Source: CAWDNM01 sp964521195 (lineage in GTDB: Bacteria > Actinomycetota > Coriobacteriia > Anaerosomatales > JAAXUF01). Taken from it: a stretch of 64,000 bases of DNA. Positions 46,518-54,800 of this stretch are shown piece after piece. The notes below the pieces were generated by a model. The model saw only the letters and a program-made list of their open reading frames with translations. It was not told the DNA's origin and made no database searches. Position 1 is the stretch's first letter. Each line of letters begins with the position of its first letter. The translations under genes and the position numbers were made by a program. The stretch is taken from contig CAZFRE010000001.1 in assembly GCA_964521195.1 (NCBI GenBank), positions 558,001 to 622,000 on the forward strand, read 5' to 3'.

Positions 46518-47582
46518 ATGCATAAGAGTGACCTGAAGTTCCTGTCGGACCTCGTTGAGGCACCGTCCCCGTCCGGCTTTGAACAGCCGGCGGCGAGGGT
46601 GTTCAAAGAGCGCGTGACCGGTGTCGCTGACTCGGTTGAGACCAATGTGATGGGCTCGGTTCATGCCGTGCTGAACGGCACCAAGCCCGACGGCGTCTCG
46701 GTGATGCTCGCCGGGCATATCGACGAGATCGGCCTGATGGTCAACTACATCACCCCTGAGGGCTTCATCGCGGCAGCCGCCATCGGCGGCGTGGACTCGG
46801 CGATCCTGCCGGGCATGCGCGTTCGTGTGCATACGAAGAAGGGTGCGCTTCTCGGCATCATGGGTCGCAAGCCGATCCACCTCATCGAGGATGACGAGCG
46901 CAAGAACGTCACGAAGCTCGAGAAGCTCTTCATCGACGTAGGTCTGCCCGCCGAGAAGGTCAAGAAGCGCGTGCGTATCGGCGATCCGATCACATTCGAT
47001 GTGGGGCTCGAGACGTTCGGCGACGATCTCGCGGTCTCGCGCGCGTTCGACGACAAGATGGGCGCGTGGATCGCGGCGCGCGTGCTCGAGGAGGTCAAGA
47101 AGGCCGGCGGCGGCGCAGGCGACCTCATCGCGGCCGCAACCGTCCAGGAAGAGGTCGGGCTGCGCGGCGGCGTGACGAGCGCGTATGGCGTCAATCCGCA
47201 GGTGGGCATCGCCGTCGAGGTGGGTCACGCGACCGACTACCCGGATATCGACAAGCGCAAGCACGGCGAGGCGAACTGCGGCGACGGTCCGATCATCGCG
47301 CGTGGTCCCAACATCAACCCCGCCCTCTTCGAGCTTCTCGTCAAGGCCGCCGAGAGGGCCAAGGTTCCCTACCAGATCGGCGCCGAGCCAAGAGGCACCG
47401 GTACCGACGCGAACGCGATCCAGCTCTCTCGCGGCGGCAAGGTTGCCGGGCTGGTCTCGATCCCGCTGCGCTACATGCACACGCCCACGGAAGTCCTTTC
47501 GCTCAAGGACCTCGACTATGCCGTCAAGCTGCTCACCCGGTTCGTGCTCGACCTGAAGCCGGGTACCGACTTCACGCCGTAG
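46518..47582 (+). CDS. M42 family metallo-aminopeptidase (endoglucanase M/FrvX-like)
   Basis: 354 aa. Dinuclear-metal aminopeptidase of the M42 family, cytosolic, usually forming tetrahedral dodecamers. Metal and catalytic residues are visible in VMLAGHIDEIGLMVNYI (His, Asp), VSRAFDDKMGAWIA (bridging Asp), AATVQEEVGLRGG (Glu pair), AVEVGHATDYPD (Asp) and IPLRYMHTPTEVLS (His). GGAGG (46506-46510) lies seven bases before the ATG. Transcribed divergently from the TRIC gene and ended by a strong hairpin. Confidence 0.93.
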   Translation: MHKSDLKFLSDLVEAPSPSGFEQPAARVFKERVTGVADSVETNVMGSVHAVLNGTKPDGVSVMLAGHIDEIGLMVNYITPEGFIAAAAIGGVDSAILPGMRVRVHTKKGALLGIMGRKPIHLIEDDERKNVTKLEKLFIDVGLPAEKVKKRVRIGDPITFDVGLETFGDDLAVSRAFDDKMGAWIAARVLEEVKKAGGGAGDLIAAATVQEEVGLRGGVTSAYGVNPQVGIAVEVGHATDYPDIDKRKHGEANCGDGPIIARGPNINPALFELLVKAAERAKVPYQIGAEPRGTGTDANAIQLSRGGKVAGLVSIPLRYMHTPTEVLSLKDLDYAVKLLTRFVLDLKPGTDFTP

Positions 47583-47610
47583 CCGCTAGCAGGTGGATCT
47601 GCGCGACGAA

Positions 47611-47636
47611 CGGGCCACGCCGTACGGCGTGGCCCG
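47611..47636 (+). terminator. terminator of the M42 peptidase gene
   Basis: Perfect 11-bp stem CGGGCCACGCC / GGCGTGGCCCG with a 4-base loop; followed by CGCCTTGCC without a long T-run. Confidence 0.7.
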
Positions 47637-47660
47637 CGCCTTGCCGTCCACCGGCTGGGC

Positions 47661-47666
47661 TAGAAT
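47661..47666 (+). promoter_or_regulatory. -10 element of smpB
   Basis: TAGAAT 39 bases upstream of the smpB ATG, between the terminator and CGGAGAG (ribosome-binding site). Confidence 0.6.
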
Positions 47667-47705
47667 GTGAGACCGCACCACCACGACCGGAGAGTCGATA
47701 CCACC

Positions 47706-48176
47706 ATGGCACGCGAAGAACGGCTCATAGCGAACAACAAGAAGGCCTACCACGACTTCTTTGTCGAGGAGACCTACGAGTGCGGCATCGAACTCGCCGG
47801 CACCGAGGTGAAGTCACTCCGAGACAACAAGGCGTCGCTGCGTGATACCTACGCGAGCATCAAGCAGGGCGAGGTCTGGCTATACGGCGTCCACATCGCA
47901 CCCTATAGCCACGGCAACCGGTCCAACCTCGATCCCAACCGGCCGCGCAAGCTCCTCATGCACAAGAAGGAGATACGGCACCTGCTGTCCAAGACGCGCG
48001 AGAAGGGCTACACGCTCGTCCCGCTCAGGATGTACTTCGCGCCCAACAACCTCGCGAAGGTCGAGCTGGGGCTGTGCCGAGGCAAGAAGCTCTATGACAA
48101 GCGCGCGGACATCGCCGCAAAGGACCAGAAGCGCGATGTCGAGCGAGCACTGCGCGAGCGCCAGAAGGGCGAGTAG
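47706..48176 (+). CDS. smpB: SsrA-binding protein
   Basis: 156 aa RNA-binding partner of tmRNA in trans-translation. Typical blocks: NNKKAYHDFFVEETYECGIE, LAGTEVKSLRDNKASLRDTY, VHIAPYSHGNRSNLDPNRPR, KLLMHKKEIRHLLSKT, LVPLRMYFAPNNLAKVELGL and the basic C-tail KKLYDKRADIAAKDQKRDVE that inserts in the mRNA channel. Start 47706 fits the usual N-terminus (MAREERLIANN). The tmRNA gene begins 135 bases downstream. Confidence 0.96.
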   Translation: MAREERLIANNKKAYHDFFVEETYECGIELAGTEVKSLRDNKASLRDTYASIKQGEVWLYGVHIAPYSHGNRSNLDPNRPRKLLMHKKEIRHLLSKTREKGYTLVPLRMYFAPNNLAKVELGLCRGKKLYDKRADIAAKDQKRDVERALRERQKGE

Positions 48177-48251
48177 CCGCACCGGGCGCGCCGCAGTGCG
48201 CGGCACGCCGTTCGCTCTGTGGAATGCCGCCCGCGCGGTCTCCTCGGCGGG

Positions 48252-48257
48252 TATACT
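48252..48257 (+). promoter_or_regulatory. -10 element of the tmRNA gene
   Basis: TATACT 53 bases upstream of the mature 5' end of tmRNA, so the precursor would have a short leader that is removed. Confidence 0.55.
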
Positions 48258-48310
48258 CTCCGAGCGGCTCCGGTGCCGCGGGCTCTTTGACACGCCGAAC
48301 CACCCCACAC

Positions 48311-48662
48311 GGGGGCGACTGGATTCGACACGATAGTTCTGAGGGAGGAAGCAGGTCGCGGTCTCCTCACCGCGTTAAACAGGGGTAACCGTCATTTACA
48401 TGGCGAAAACAACTACGCACTCGCTGCCTAAATAGCCAGCGACGCCAACCCGGTGCGCGTCCCCGTCACCGGTACGGCGCCATTGCAGGGGACTGCCGCT
48501 TCGGACGTAGTCGGTATGCCGTAGCGAAAGACTGAACTGACTGGGAAGGGGCGCGCTTGTCACAGCGTGCCGCCCCGACCGAGACACAAGCTGTGACTGA
48601 GCCTGGAGATGCCTCCCAGGGTGCTTTCGTGGACCGGAGTTCGATTCTCCGCGCCTCCACCA
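48311..48662 (+). ncRNA. ssrA: transfer-messenger RNA (tmRNA)
   Basis: 352 nt. The 5' end GGGGGCG (48311-48317) pairs with CGCCTCC (48652-48658) to form the acceptor stem, followed by the discriminator A and an encoded CCA (48660-48662). The 5' end GGCGACTGGATTCGACA is the usual tmRNA sequence and the T-arm GGAGTTCGATTCTCC is intact. The tag frame (48402-48431) reads ENNYALAA followed by TAA; the codon before it is GGC, so the tag is probably GENNYALAA. Rescues stalled ribosomes together with SmpB, encoded immediately upstream. Confidence 0.96.
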
Positions 48663-48693
48663 TCCATTCCCAAGGTCAGTCTGGCCTTGTGCG

Positions 48694-48721
48694 CGACCCG
48701 CTGGCATCCGCCTGCGGGTCG
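48694..48721 (+). terminator. terminator of the tmRNA gene
   Basis: CGACCCGC (48694-48701) / GCGGGTCG (48714-48721), 12-base loop, followed by TTCTCG. Confidence 0.6.
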
Positions 48722-48781
48722 TTCTCGTATGCGGGCGCGAATCACCGCGATCGGGCGGGTATCAGACCGTGGACGCTGCAC

Positions 48782-48787
48782 TACAAT
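48782..48787 (+). promoter_or_regulatory. -10 element of the 48.8-kb operon
   Basis: TACAAT 28 bases upstream of the ATG at 48816. Confidence 0.5.
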
Positions 48788-48815
48788 CGAGGCCTCTAGC
48801 GAAGGGCAGGTCCGG

Positions 48816-49211
48816 ATGCGGCGAAGGACATGGGGTTTCACCCCGGAAGAGTGGGAGCAGATGCACGCCGAGCTGAGGGGCCTGCTCGAGTCGGTTGCTG
48901 CCGCCCGCTCCACCGTCACGTACGGCGAGGTCGCTCGCCGCGTGTTCAACGGCCGCGTCAGCGCGCGTTCCGGCGCGCTCCTGGACCTGCTCGGCGAGGT
49001 CGACACCCAGACCGACGACACGCTCGGGATCATGGTGGCATCGCTTGTCGTGCGTGCCGATTCCGGCATTCCGGGAGATGGCTACTTCGCGTTCGCCGAG
49101 AACGAACTCGGCCGTCCCATCGCAGACAGGCGCGCGTTCTGGGAGCGCGAAGTGAATGCGGTGTGGGATGCGTATGCACCCGTCGAGACGGAAGGGAGGA
49201 CGCTGCGATGA
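48816..49211 (+). CDS. conserved hypothetical protein, 131 aa
   Basis: Small soluble protein, no membrane helix. Begins MRRRTWGFTPEEWEQMHAEL and contains VTYGEVARRVFNGRVSARSG, LLGEVDTQTDDTLGIMVASL and DGYFAFAENELGRPIADRRA. The YGEVA stretch resembles the start of the alkyltransferase-like/MGMT helix-turn-helix, but the PCHR active-site motif is missing, so that relation is doubtful. ATG 48816 has GAAGGG nine bases ahead. Its stop overlaps the start of the UroD-like gene by four bases, so the two are coupled. Confidence 0.75.
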   Translation: MRRRTWGFTPEEWEQMHAELRGLLESVAAARSTVTYGEVARRVFNGRVSARSGALLDLLGEVDTQTDDTLGIMVASLVVRADSGIPGDGYFAFAENELGRPIADRRAFWEREVNAVWDAYAPVETEGRTLR

Positions 49212-50074
49212 GCGTGCGGTCAGCCGTCGAGGCACTGCGGGGCGAGCCGTCGGGATTCGTCAGCGGACTGTCGTGGATTCCCGAGCCGGTGCTCGATCGC
49301 GTCGCCGCCGAGACGGACTCGGCGGGAGGGTCCGCTTCGCTTGCAGCGCTCGCCGCGTCGATCCCGGTCGATCTCGCGTTCGTGGATGCCGGTCTCAGTG
49401 ACGCTGCCGAAGCAGTGACAGCTCTGCATGAGGTCGATGTCGCCGCGATCTGGGCTGTCGAAGGCGTCTTCTCGCGAGTCGCCCGGACGCTGGGGTGGAC
49501 CGAGACGTTGCGGGCGACGGCGGCCGAGCCCGGCGTGCTCGCCGCACGCCTCGACGAGGCGTTGCACGAGGCGCTCCAGAGTGCACGACGCGCGCGCGAT
49601 GCCGGTGCGGACGCTCTGCTGGTAGGCGACGACCTCGCCGGTCCGGCGGGGCCGTTCCTCTCGCCAGACTACGTGCTCGACGCGCTGCTCCCTGCGTACC
49701 GCCGGCTCGCGCTCGAAGCAGGTGAGATGTCAGTCCCCGCACTCTTCCATTCCGACGGCGAGATCCGCGCGCTGCTGCCCGGGCTCTCGCGCGCAGGCTA
49801 CGCGGGGGTGCATCTCGCTGGTCTCGACGCCGACGCCTTCGAGGGCGCCGCCGCTTCAGCACGTCGAGCCGGCCTCGTCGTCCTTGGCGGCATCGCAGCA
49901 GCGACCGTCGCCGGAGGCGCTCGAGCCGCGGGCGAGCACGCCGCTCGGGTCGCGTCGTCGCTCGGCACCGTGATCGTCTGCGATGATGGAGGCATCACGG
50001 GCTACGATGAGCTCGTTGAGTTCGTGGCAGCGGTAGGCGTCGCACGTGACGCGTACCGGACGCTGCAGGGCTAG
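49208..50074 (+). CDS. uroporphyrinogen decarboxylase (UroD) superfamily protein
   Basis: 288 aa, shorter than true HemE (about 340-360). A TIM-barrel-like pattern is seen: ADALLVGDDLAGPAGPFLSP followed by YVLDALLPAYRRLALEAG, VPALFHSDGEIRALLPGLSR, GYAGVHLAGLDADAF and a last Gly-rich strand-helix. These are the C-terminal half blocks of the UroD/MtaA/CmuA superfamily; the N-terminal substrate motif of HemE (the R-Q-AGR type) is absent. It may be a corrinoid-dependent methyltransferase-like or regulatory protein. GGGAGG (49194-49199) precedes the ATG. Confidence 0.7.
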   Translation: MSVRSAVEALRGEPSGFVSGLSWIPEPVLDRVAAETDSAGGSASLAALAASIPVDLAFVDAGLSDAAEAVTALHEVDVAAIWAVEGVFSRVARTLGWTETLRATAAEPGVLAARLDEALHEALQSARRARDAGADALLVGDDLAGPAGPFLSPDYVLDALLPAYRRLALEAGEMSVPALFHSDGEIRALLPGLSRAGYAGVHLAGLDADAFEGAAASARRAGLVVLGGIAAATVAGGARAAGEHAARVASSLGTVIVCDDGGITGYDELVEFVAAVGVARDAYRTLQG

Positions 50075-50109
50075 ACGCACGTTCACCTCTGACCAGCAAG
50101 GAGCCGCAC

Positions 50110-50598
50110 ATGCCTCACCCCCTCCGCCGAGAAGACCGCGCCATCACCGATCCGGCCCAGATCGATGCGATCCTCGCCGGTGCGCGCTACGCGACCATCG
50201 CGCTCGCGGACGGTGACGAGCCCTATGTCGTCACCCTGTCCTGCGGTTACGACGCGGCGGGCGAGCGACTCCTCTTCCACGTCGCTCCGGTCGGGCGCAA
50301 GCTCGACATCATCGCGCGCAACAACCGAGCCTGCGCGACGGTCGTCGATGACCTCGGCTACAACGAGGGCGCGTGCGAGCATCCGTTCCGCTCGGTGGTG
50401 ATGGAAGGGCGCATGCGTCTCATCGACGATCCTGCCGAGATGCGTGCCGCAATGCGCGTGCTAATCGGCCAGCTCGAGGGCGTGTCGGATGCCGAGACGG
50501 TCTACGCGCGCAACAAGCTCGACGACGACGCGGCGCTCGCTCGGTTTCGGATGCTCGCGTTCGAGATCGAGGACGTGTGCGCGAAAGAGGGGATGTAG
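50110..50598 (+). CDS. pyridoxamine 5'-phosphate oxidase-family (NimA-like) flavin-binding protein
   Basis: 162 aa split-barrel flavoprotein. It opens with LRREDRAITDPAQIDAILAGARYATIALADGDEPYVVTLSCGYD, the N-terminal pattern of the NimA/FMN-binding subgroup, and has RSVVMEGRMRLIDDPAEMRA in the second half. Members bind FMN or F420 and reduce nitro compounds or other small molecules; true PdxH activity is unlikely. AAGGAG precedes the ATG. Probably co-transcribed with the UroD-like gene 35 bases upstream. Confidence 0.8.
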   Translation: MPHPLRREDRAITDPAQIDAILAGARYATIALADGDEPYVVTLSCGYDAAGERLLFHVAPVGRKLDIIARNNRACATVVDDLGYNEGACEHPFRSVVMEGRMRLIDDPAEMRAAMRVLIGQLEGVSDAETVYARNKLDDDAALARFRMLAFEIEDVCAKEGM

Positions 50599-50663
50599 CC
50601 GCGCACGTGCGGTGACATGACGTGGGTATCAACTAGCGACGCCCGGCAGACTCGGAGGATCCC

Positions 50664-51353
50664 ATGAACGCACCCGCTGCGACGGTCGACCGCCAGCATT
50701 ACGCCCTGCAGACCATCTTCTCGTTCTTCCTCGGACTGATGGTCGTCGCATTCATCGGCGTCGGGGTGAACACGTTCTACCCGTCGCCGACGACCACGTA
50801 CGAGAAGGAGCAGCAGGAGATCTCGCGCAAGATGGAGGCGCTCAACATCAAGACGACGCCGGGCGGAAGCCTCAGCGCGGCGGACCAGGCGCAGATGGCG
50901 GCGCTTCAGAAGCAGCAGAACGAGCTGCAGGACAAGATCGACGCCGAGATGAAGAACTGGGCGCGCAACACGAGCATCGTGCTCGTCCTCTTCGCGACCC
51001 TCGTCATGGGTGTCTCTCTCGTGCTGAGCGACCAGCTGCGGGTCATCTCGAACGGGTTGCTGCTCGGGGGCCTCTTCACGATGGTCTACGGTGCCGGTTG
51101 GGTAATCTTCTCGGGCAACTCCGTCGCGCGTTTTGCTGTGATCCTGTTCGCGCTCGTGGTCGCCATCGGGCTGGGCTATCTGAAGTTCGTGCGCAGCCGA
51201 GAGGACCGCGCACCCGCGGTGCCAGCCGCTCCAGGGGCAGCGATCGGCGTCGCCGATGATGCTGCGGTCGCGGCACTTGCACAGCGCGTCGCAGCGCTGG
51301 AGCGGCGCGCGGAAGCCGCCGCCGCCGCGCTTGGTGGCGACGAACAACAGTAG
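50664..51353 (+). CDS. predicted membrane protein with coiled-coil loop
   Basis: 229 aa. Helix 1 (QTIFSFFLGLMVVAFIGVGV), a periplasmic or cytosolic coiled coil (EKEQQEISRKMEALNIK, AALQKQQNELQDKIDAEMK), then three helices (SIVLVLFATLVMGVSLVL, GLLLGGLFTMVYGAGWVIF, FAVILFALVVAIGLGYLKF) and an Ala-rich C-tail with a second short coiled coil. No family is recognised. It is preceded by GGAGG and stands alone before the cold-shock gene. Confidence 0.75.
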   Translation: MNAPAATVDRQHYALQTIFSFFLGLMVVAFIGVGVNTFYPSPTTTYEKEQQEISRKMEALNIKTTPGGSLSAADQAQMAALQKQQNELQDKIDAEMKNWARNTSIVLVLFATLVMGVSLVLSDQLRVISNGLLLGGLFTMVYGAGWVIFSGNSVARFAVILFALVVAIGLGYLKFVRSREDRAPAVPAAPGAAIGVADDAAVAALAQRVAALERRAEAAAAALGGDEQQ

Positions 51354-51428
51354 GGCACGTAGGAGCGCTTCTGCCCGGCACGCGAGGTCGTGTCGGGCGC
51401 CGGGCGAGCATGATGGCCCGAACCGTGC

Positions 51429-51543
51429 TATGGTATGCAGTGTTGGGTCCGAAGGGGACCCGTTTTGCGGCGTGACTTCCGCGAATGCGCGGAGATCGCG
51501 TCGCTTTGTTTATTGCCCTGCGGGGCAGGAGAGTGAGTTTCAG
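51429..51543 (+). promoter_or_regulatory. promoter and long leader of the cold-shock gene
   Basis: TATGGT (51429-51434) as -10, then about 100 bases of leader ending in GGAGAG before the ATG. Long structured leaders are usual for cspA-type genes, where they stabilise the mRNA in the cold. The leader contains short inverted GCG repeats but no single strong stem. Confidence 0.5.
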
Positions 51544-51747
51544 ATGGCTGAAGGTACAGTTAAGTGGTTCAACGCTGACAAGGGCTACGGCTTCATCTCG
51601 CGCGAGGATGGCGACGACCTGTTCGTCCACTTCTCCGAGATCCAGACCGATGGCTTCAAGACGCTGGACGAGGGCCAGGCTGTGACGTTCGACGTCAGCA
51701 CCGGCCAGAACGGCAAGCTGCAGGCCACCAAGGTCTACGGCAAGTAG
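51544..51747 (+). CDS. cspA: cold-shock protein, CspA family
   Basis: 67 aa single-stranded nucleic-acid-binding protein. MAEGTVKWFNADKGYGFISR contains RNP1 (KGYGFI), and DLFVHFSEI is RNP2. Acts as an RNA chaperone. A strong terminator follows its stop by 22 bases. Confidence 0.97.
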   Translation: MAEGTVKWFNADKGYGFISREDGDDLFVHFSEIQTDGFKTLDEGQAVTFDVSTGQNGKLQATKVYGK

Positions 51748-51769
51748 TCAGCGCCAACGCTGCATCTGT

Positions 51770-51799
51770 GAAGACCGGTCCCCTCGGGGGCCGGTCTTC
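51770..51799 (+). terminator. rho-independent terminator of the cold-shock gene
   Basis: GAAGACCGG (51770-51778) / CCGGTCTTC (51791-51799), extended inward by four further pairs around a small loop, then TTGCTTCTC. Confidence 0.85.
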
Positions 51800-51856
51800 T
51801 TGCTTCTCGAACGGGCATCAACGGTGTATGGACCGCCGGAAGAGAGGATCGCCGCC

Positions 51857-52225
51857 ATGAGCGAGTATCTGGAGATCGCGAGTGTCGTGGAATTTGAAGA
51901 CGGCCAGATGCGGCAGGTGGCGGTCGACGGCCACGAACTGCTCATCGCCCGGGCGGGGGAGCGGTTCTTCGTCGCCGACGCCCGTTGTCCACACCTTCAC
52001 GCGCACCTGGTCAAGGGTACGCTCGCGGGAACGGTCGTCACCTGTCCGCTGCACCACTCGCAGTTCGACTTGAGCGACGGACGCTGTGTCAGGTGGACGG
52101 ACTTCAAGGGCGCGGTCAAGTCGATGGCCGAGTTCGCGCGCCATCCCCGACCGCTTCGTGTCTATGACGTGATCGTGGAGGACGGGAAGATCCTCGTCGG
52201 TCCTGAGAAGCCGCCGGCGACCTGA
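51857..52225 (+). CDS. Rieske [2Fe-2S] ferredoxin-like protein
   Basis: 122 aa, a single Rieske domain without other parts. The iron-sulfur ligands are in ARCPHLHAHLVKG (Cys-x-His) and TCPLHHSQFDLSDG (Cys-x2-His), the spacing of the dioxygenase-ferredoxin type. It begins MSEYLEIASVVEFEDGQMRQ. Such proteins carry electrons for oxygenases or nitrite reductase (NirD); no partner enzyme is nearby. AGAGAGGA precedes the ATG at 51857. An upstream in-frame start at 51800 lies inside the terminator tail and is rejected. Confidence 0.9.
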   Translation: MSEYLEIASVVEFEDGQMRQVAVDGHELLIARAGERFFVADARCPHLHAHLVKGTLAGTVVTCPLHHSQFDLSDGRCVRWTDFKGAVKSMAEFARHPRPLRVYDVIVEDGKILVGPEKPPAT

Positions 52226-52271
52226 GCGTTCTCGGTCGGCCGGTGCGCCATCTGCACTACGGTCGCCGTGC

Positions 52272-52300
52272 TTACCAGCCGATAGAACGGGTGCTACGAT
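52272..52300 (+). promoter_or_regulatory. promoter of the chemosensory operon
   Basis: TTACCA (52272-52277), 17-base spacer, TACGAT (52295-52300), about 84 bases upstream of the first start codon. The following nine genes have no clear terminator until 62.87 kb. Confidence 0.55.
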
Positions 52301-52383
52301 GACGTGCGAACGCTGCCGCGCTGTGCCCCAGCGTGTTTGGTGTCACCATCACACCGTCGACCGTGGTTCGAGGAGGACGATTC

Positions 52384-53130
52384 TTGGCGCTCGAGGGAAA
52401 CCTCAAGGACTTCTCTCTCACCGACATGTTTCGGCTGCTGGCGTCCGGTTCCAAGTCCGGCACGCTGCACGTCGAGGGCACGGCGGGGGAGGGCATCGTC
52501 TGCTTCCGAGACGGGCAGGTCTTCCACGCGTCTTCAAGTGGCGCCGGCGAGACCGCCGGGAAGCGGCTGGTTCGTTCGGGCGTCATCTCGGACAAGCAAC
52601 TGCGCCAGGCACAGGGCCTCATGAAGATCCAGAAGAAGGACAAGGCCGGCAGACGGCTGGGCCAGATCCTTGTGGACGAAGGCTACGTCGAGGCATCGGT
52701 GCTCGAGGAGTTCATCCGAGAACAGATCTCTGACGCTCTCTTCGACCTCATGCGCTGGGAAGAGGGCGAACTGCGCTTCGAGTCGGACGAGTTGTGCGCA
52801 GACGTCGATCTGGGCATGACCGTGAACATCGACGCCGTACTTGCGGACTCCGGTCGCCGGCTTGAGATGTGGAACAAGATCAAGGACAAGATACCGTCGA
52901 TGGACACCCGTTTCGCGATGTCGGCGAACCCCGGCCAGAAGCCGGCGGACATACACCTGAAGCCTCGCGAATGGATGCTGCTGTGCTTCCTGCACGGCAG
53001 CCGTAGCGTGCGCGAGCTGGTCGAGATGACCGGCTACAACGACTTCGAGACGGCGAAGACGCTCTACGGGATGTATGCAGGCGGCCTCATCGAAAAGGTG
53101 GGCCCCGCCGGAGAGTCTCTGGTGGAGTAG
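52384..53130 (+). CDS. DUF4388 (PATAN) domain protein
   Basis: 248 aa from the TTG at 52384, which has AGGAGG (52371-52376) seven bases ahead; the GTG at 52333 lacks a ribosome-binding site. The N-terminal PATAN/DUF4388 domain (LALEGNLKDFSLTDMFRLL, GTLHVEGTAGEGIVCFRDGQ) is followed by a GspE_N-like helical part (RRLGQILVDEGYVEASVLEE). PATAN domains occur in response regulators that control type IV pili and phototaxis. As first gene of the operon it may be an output or adaptor protein for the CheA pathway. Confidence 0.82.
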   Translation: MALEGNLKDFSLTDMFRLLASGSKSGTLHVEGTAGEGIVCFRDGQVFHASSSGAGETAGKRLVRSGVISDKQLRQAQGLMKIQKKDKAGRRLGQILVDEGYVEASVLEEFIREQISDALFDLMRWEEGELRFESDELCADVDLGMTVNIDAVLADSGRRLEMWNKIKDKIPSMDTRFAMSANPGQKPADIHLKPREWMLLCFLHGSRSVRELVEMTGYNDFETAKTLYGMYAGGLIEKVGPAGESLVE

Positions 53131-53132
53131 GC

Positions 53133-54737
53133 GTGTCGAATCCTGCCGACAGCCTGCGGAAGGATTTGACGCCCGAGGAGTTTCAGCGGTTCCGGGACTG
53201 GATCCACCACCATTCAGGAATCTACCTCGAGGAAAGCAAAGTCGACTCCCTGCGCATCTCACTCGTGACCCGTGCGACACGTTTCGGTTTCTTCGAGTAC
53301 AGCGAGTACTTCGATGTGCTGTCGCGCAACGAGGACGAGTTCAAGGAACTCATGAACCTCGTGACGATCAATGAGACGTCGTTCTTCCGCTTCCCGGCCC
53401 AGTTCGACGCACTTCGCGACCGGGTCATTCCCGAGATATTGGAGTCCAAGGCCAAAGGCAGCCGCTCGTTTCGCGTCTGGTCGGCCGGCTGCTCGACGGG
53501 CGAGGAGCCCTATACGATCGCGATGACGTTGCTTGACTCGACGCTCGAGGCGCGCGGCATACGCTCGGAGGTGCTCGGTACCGACGTCTCGACTCAGGCC
53601 CTGGACCGTGCCAAGGCCGCGGTGTACCCGGCCAAGGCGCTCGCCAGCCTGCCGCAGAACACCGTGCAGCGTTGGTTCGAGCCCGTGAAGGGTGGGCACC
53701 GTCCGCGCGCACGTGCACGCGATGCGGTGGCGTTCTCGTACCACAACCTGATCAAGGAGCCGTACCCGGTCGTGTTCTCGTCCAACTGGGACGTCGTGTT
53801 CTGCCGCAACGTCACCATCTACTTCAGGCCCGACTCGACCCGCCGGGTCGTCAACAACTTCTACGAATCCCTCAACCCCGGCGGCTATCTGTTCATCGGG
53901 CACTCGGAGACGCTCACGTCCATCTCGGACCGCTTTGAGCCGGTCGAGATGGGGGGCGTGTTCCTGTACCGCAAACCCCTGGCGAAGCCCAACATCTTCA
54001 CCCCCGGATTCAGTGCCAAGCCGGTTCGAACCGAGCGTCCGCGCACGGCCGATCTACCGCGCACGGGGGAGGTCGGGTCATCACTCGGCCGGATCCCGCC
54101 GCGTGGGACGCCGGCCACGCCGCCGCGTACACAGCCGACGCCCGCACCGGCTCCGGCCAAACCCGCACCCAAGCCGATCGAAACGGTCGCTGGGCCTGGC
54201 TCGGAGGACGAACGCGCCGAGATCGATGCGCTCGTAGCCGAGGCGCACGACCTGCTCGAGAAGGCCGAGCCGGCGCGTGCGCGTTCCGTAGCCGAACTCG
54301 CGCTCGAGAAGGACCGCCGCCACGTCGGCGCGCTGCTCGCGAGAGCTCATGCGAATGCGGACAGCGGTGATCTCGAGGCGGCGATCGCCGACGCGACCGA
54401 GGCGCTCGGCATCAACCCGCTGCTCGCGTCGGCGCGCTACATCCTCGGCATCATCTACCTGCGCCAAGACGACGCCGAGAGGGCGATCGCTGAGTTCAAG
54501 CGTACAATCTACATCGATCCCGACTTCGTGCTCGCCCACTTCAACCTGGCGAATCTTCATCGCACGCAGGGCGCGTACGACGATGCGTGCCGCGAATACG
54601 AGAACTCACTCAGAGCGTTGTACCTCTCGCCAAACGGCGAATGGACGGCATTCCTGGGGGGCTTCAAGCCGGACTTGCTTGCCAAGACGTGCGAGCGCAG
54701 TCTGATAGAGTGTCGGAAAGGGTCAACCCGTCGCTAA
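53133..54737 (+). CDS. cheR: chemotaxis methyltransferase CheR with C-terminal TPR repeats
   Basis: 534 aa. N-terminal all-alpha CheR_N domain (LTPEEFQRFRDWIHHHSGIY), SAM-binding domain with FRVWSAGCSTGEEPYTIAMT, GTDVSTQALDRAKAAVYPAK, VVFCRNVTIYF and GYLFIGHSETL, then a Pro-rich linker and at least three TPR units (about 385-520). It methylates receptor glutamates. CheR proteins with TPR tails are typical for alternative (non-flagellar) chemosensory systems. GTG start two bases after the upstream stop. Confidence 0.93.
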   Translation: MSNPADSLRKDLTPEEFQRFRDWIHHHSGIYLEESKVDSLRISLVTRATRFGFFEYSEYFDVLSRNEDEFKELMNLVTINETSFFRFPAQFDALRDRVIPEILESKAKGSRSFRVWSAGCSTGEEPYTIAMTLLDSTLEARGIRSEVLGTDVSTQALDRAKAAVYPAKALASLPQNTVQRWFEPVKGGHRPRARARDAVAFSYHNLIKEPYPVVFSSNWDVVFCRNVTIYFRPDSTRRVVNNFYESLNPGGYLFIGHSETLTSISDRFEPVEMGGVFLYRKPLAKPNIFTPGFSAKPVRTERPRTADLPRTGEVGSSLGRIPPRGTPATPPRTQPTPAPAPAKPAPKPIETVAGPGSEDERAEIDALVAEAHDLLEKAEPARARSVAELALEKDRRHVGALLARAHANADSGDLEAAIADATEALGINPLLASARYILGIIYLRQDDAERAIAEFKRTIYIDPDFVLAHFNLANLHRTQGAYDDACREYENSLRALYLSPNGEWTAFLGGFKPDLLAKTCERSLIECRKGSTRR

Positions 54738-54800
54738 AGCGTATGGTCGCAAAGGGCGATACAAGCACGGTAGGGGCAACTGGACGAGGGGAGTTTCTGC

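Noticed and set aside
45039..47480. 813-codon open frame on the minus strand
   Set aside because: Antisense shadow of rnr and the M42 gene that also runs through the TRIC gene in another frame; no family motif.
48816..49211. Methylated-DNA-cysteine methyltransferase-like protein
   Set aside because: Only a weak YGEVA resemblance; the PCHR active site and the general fold order are missing.
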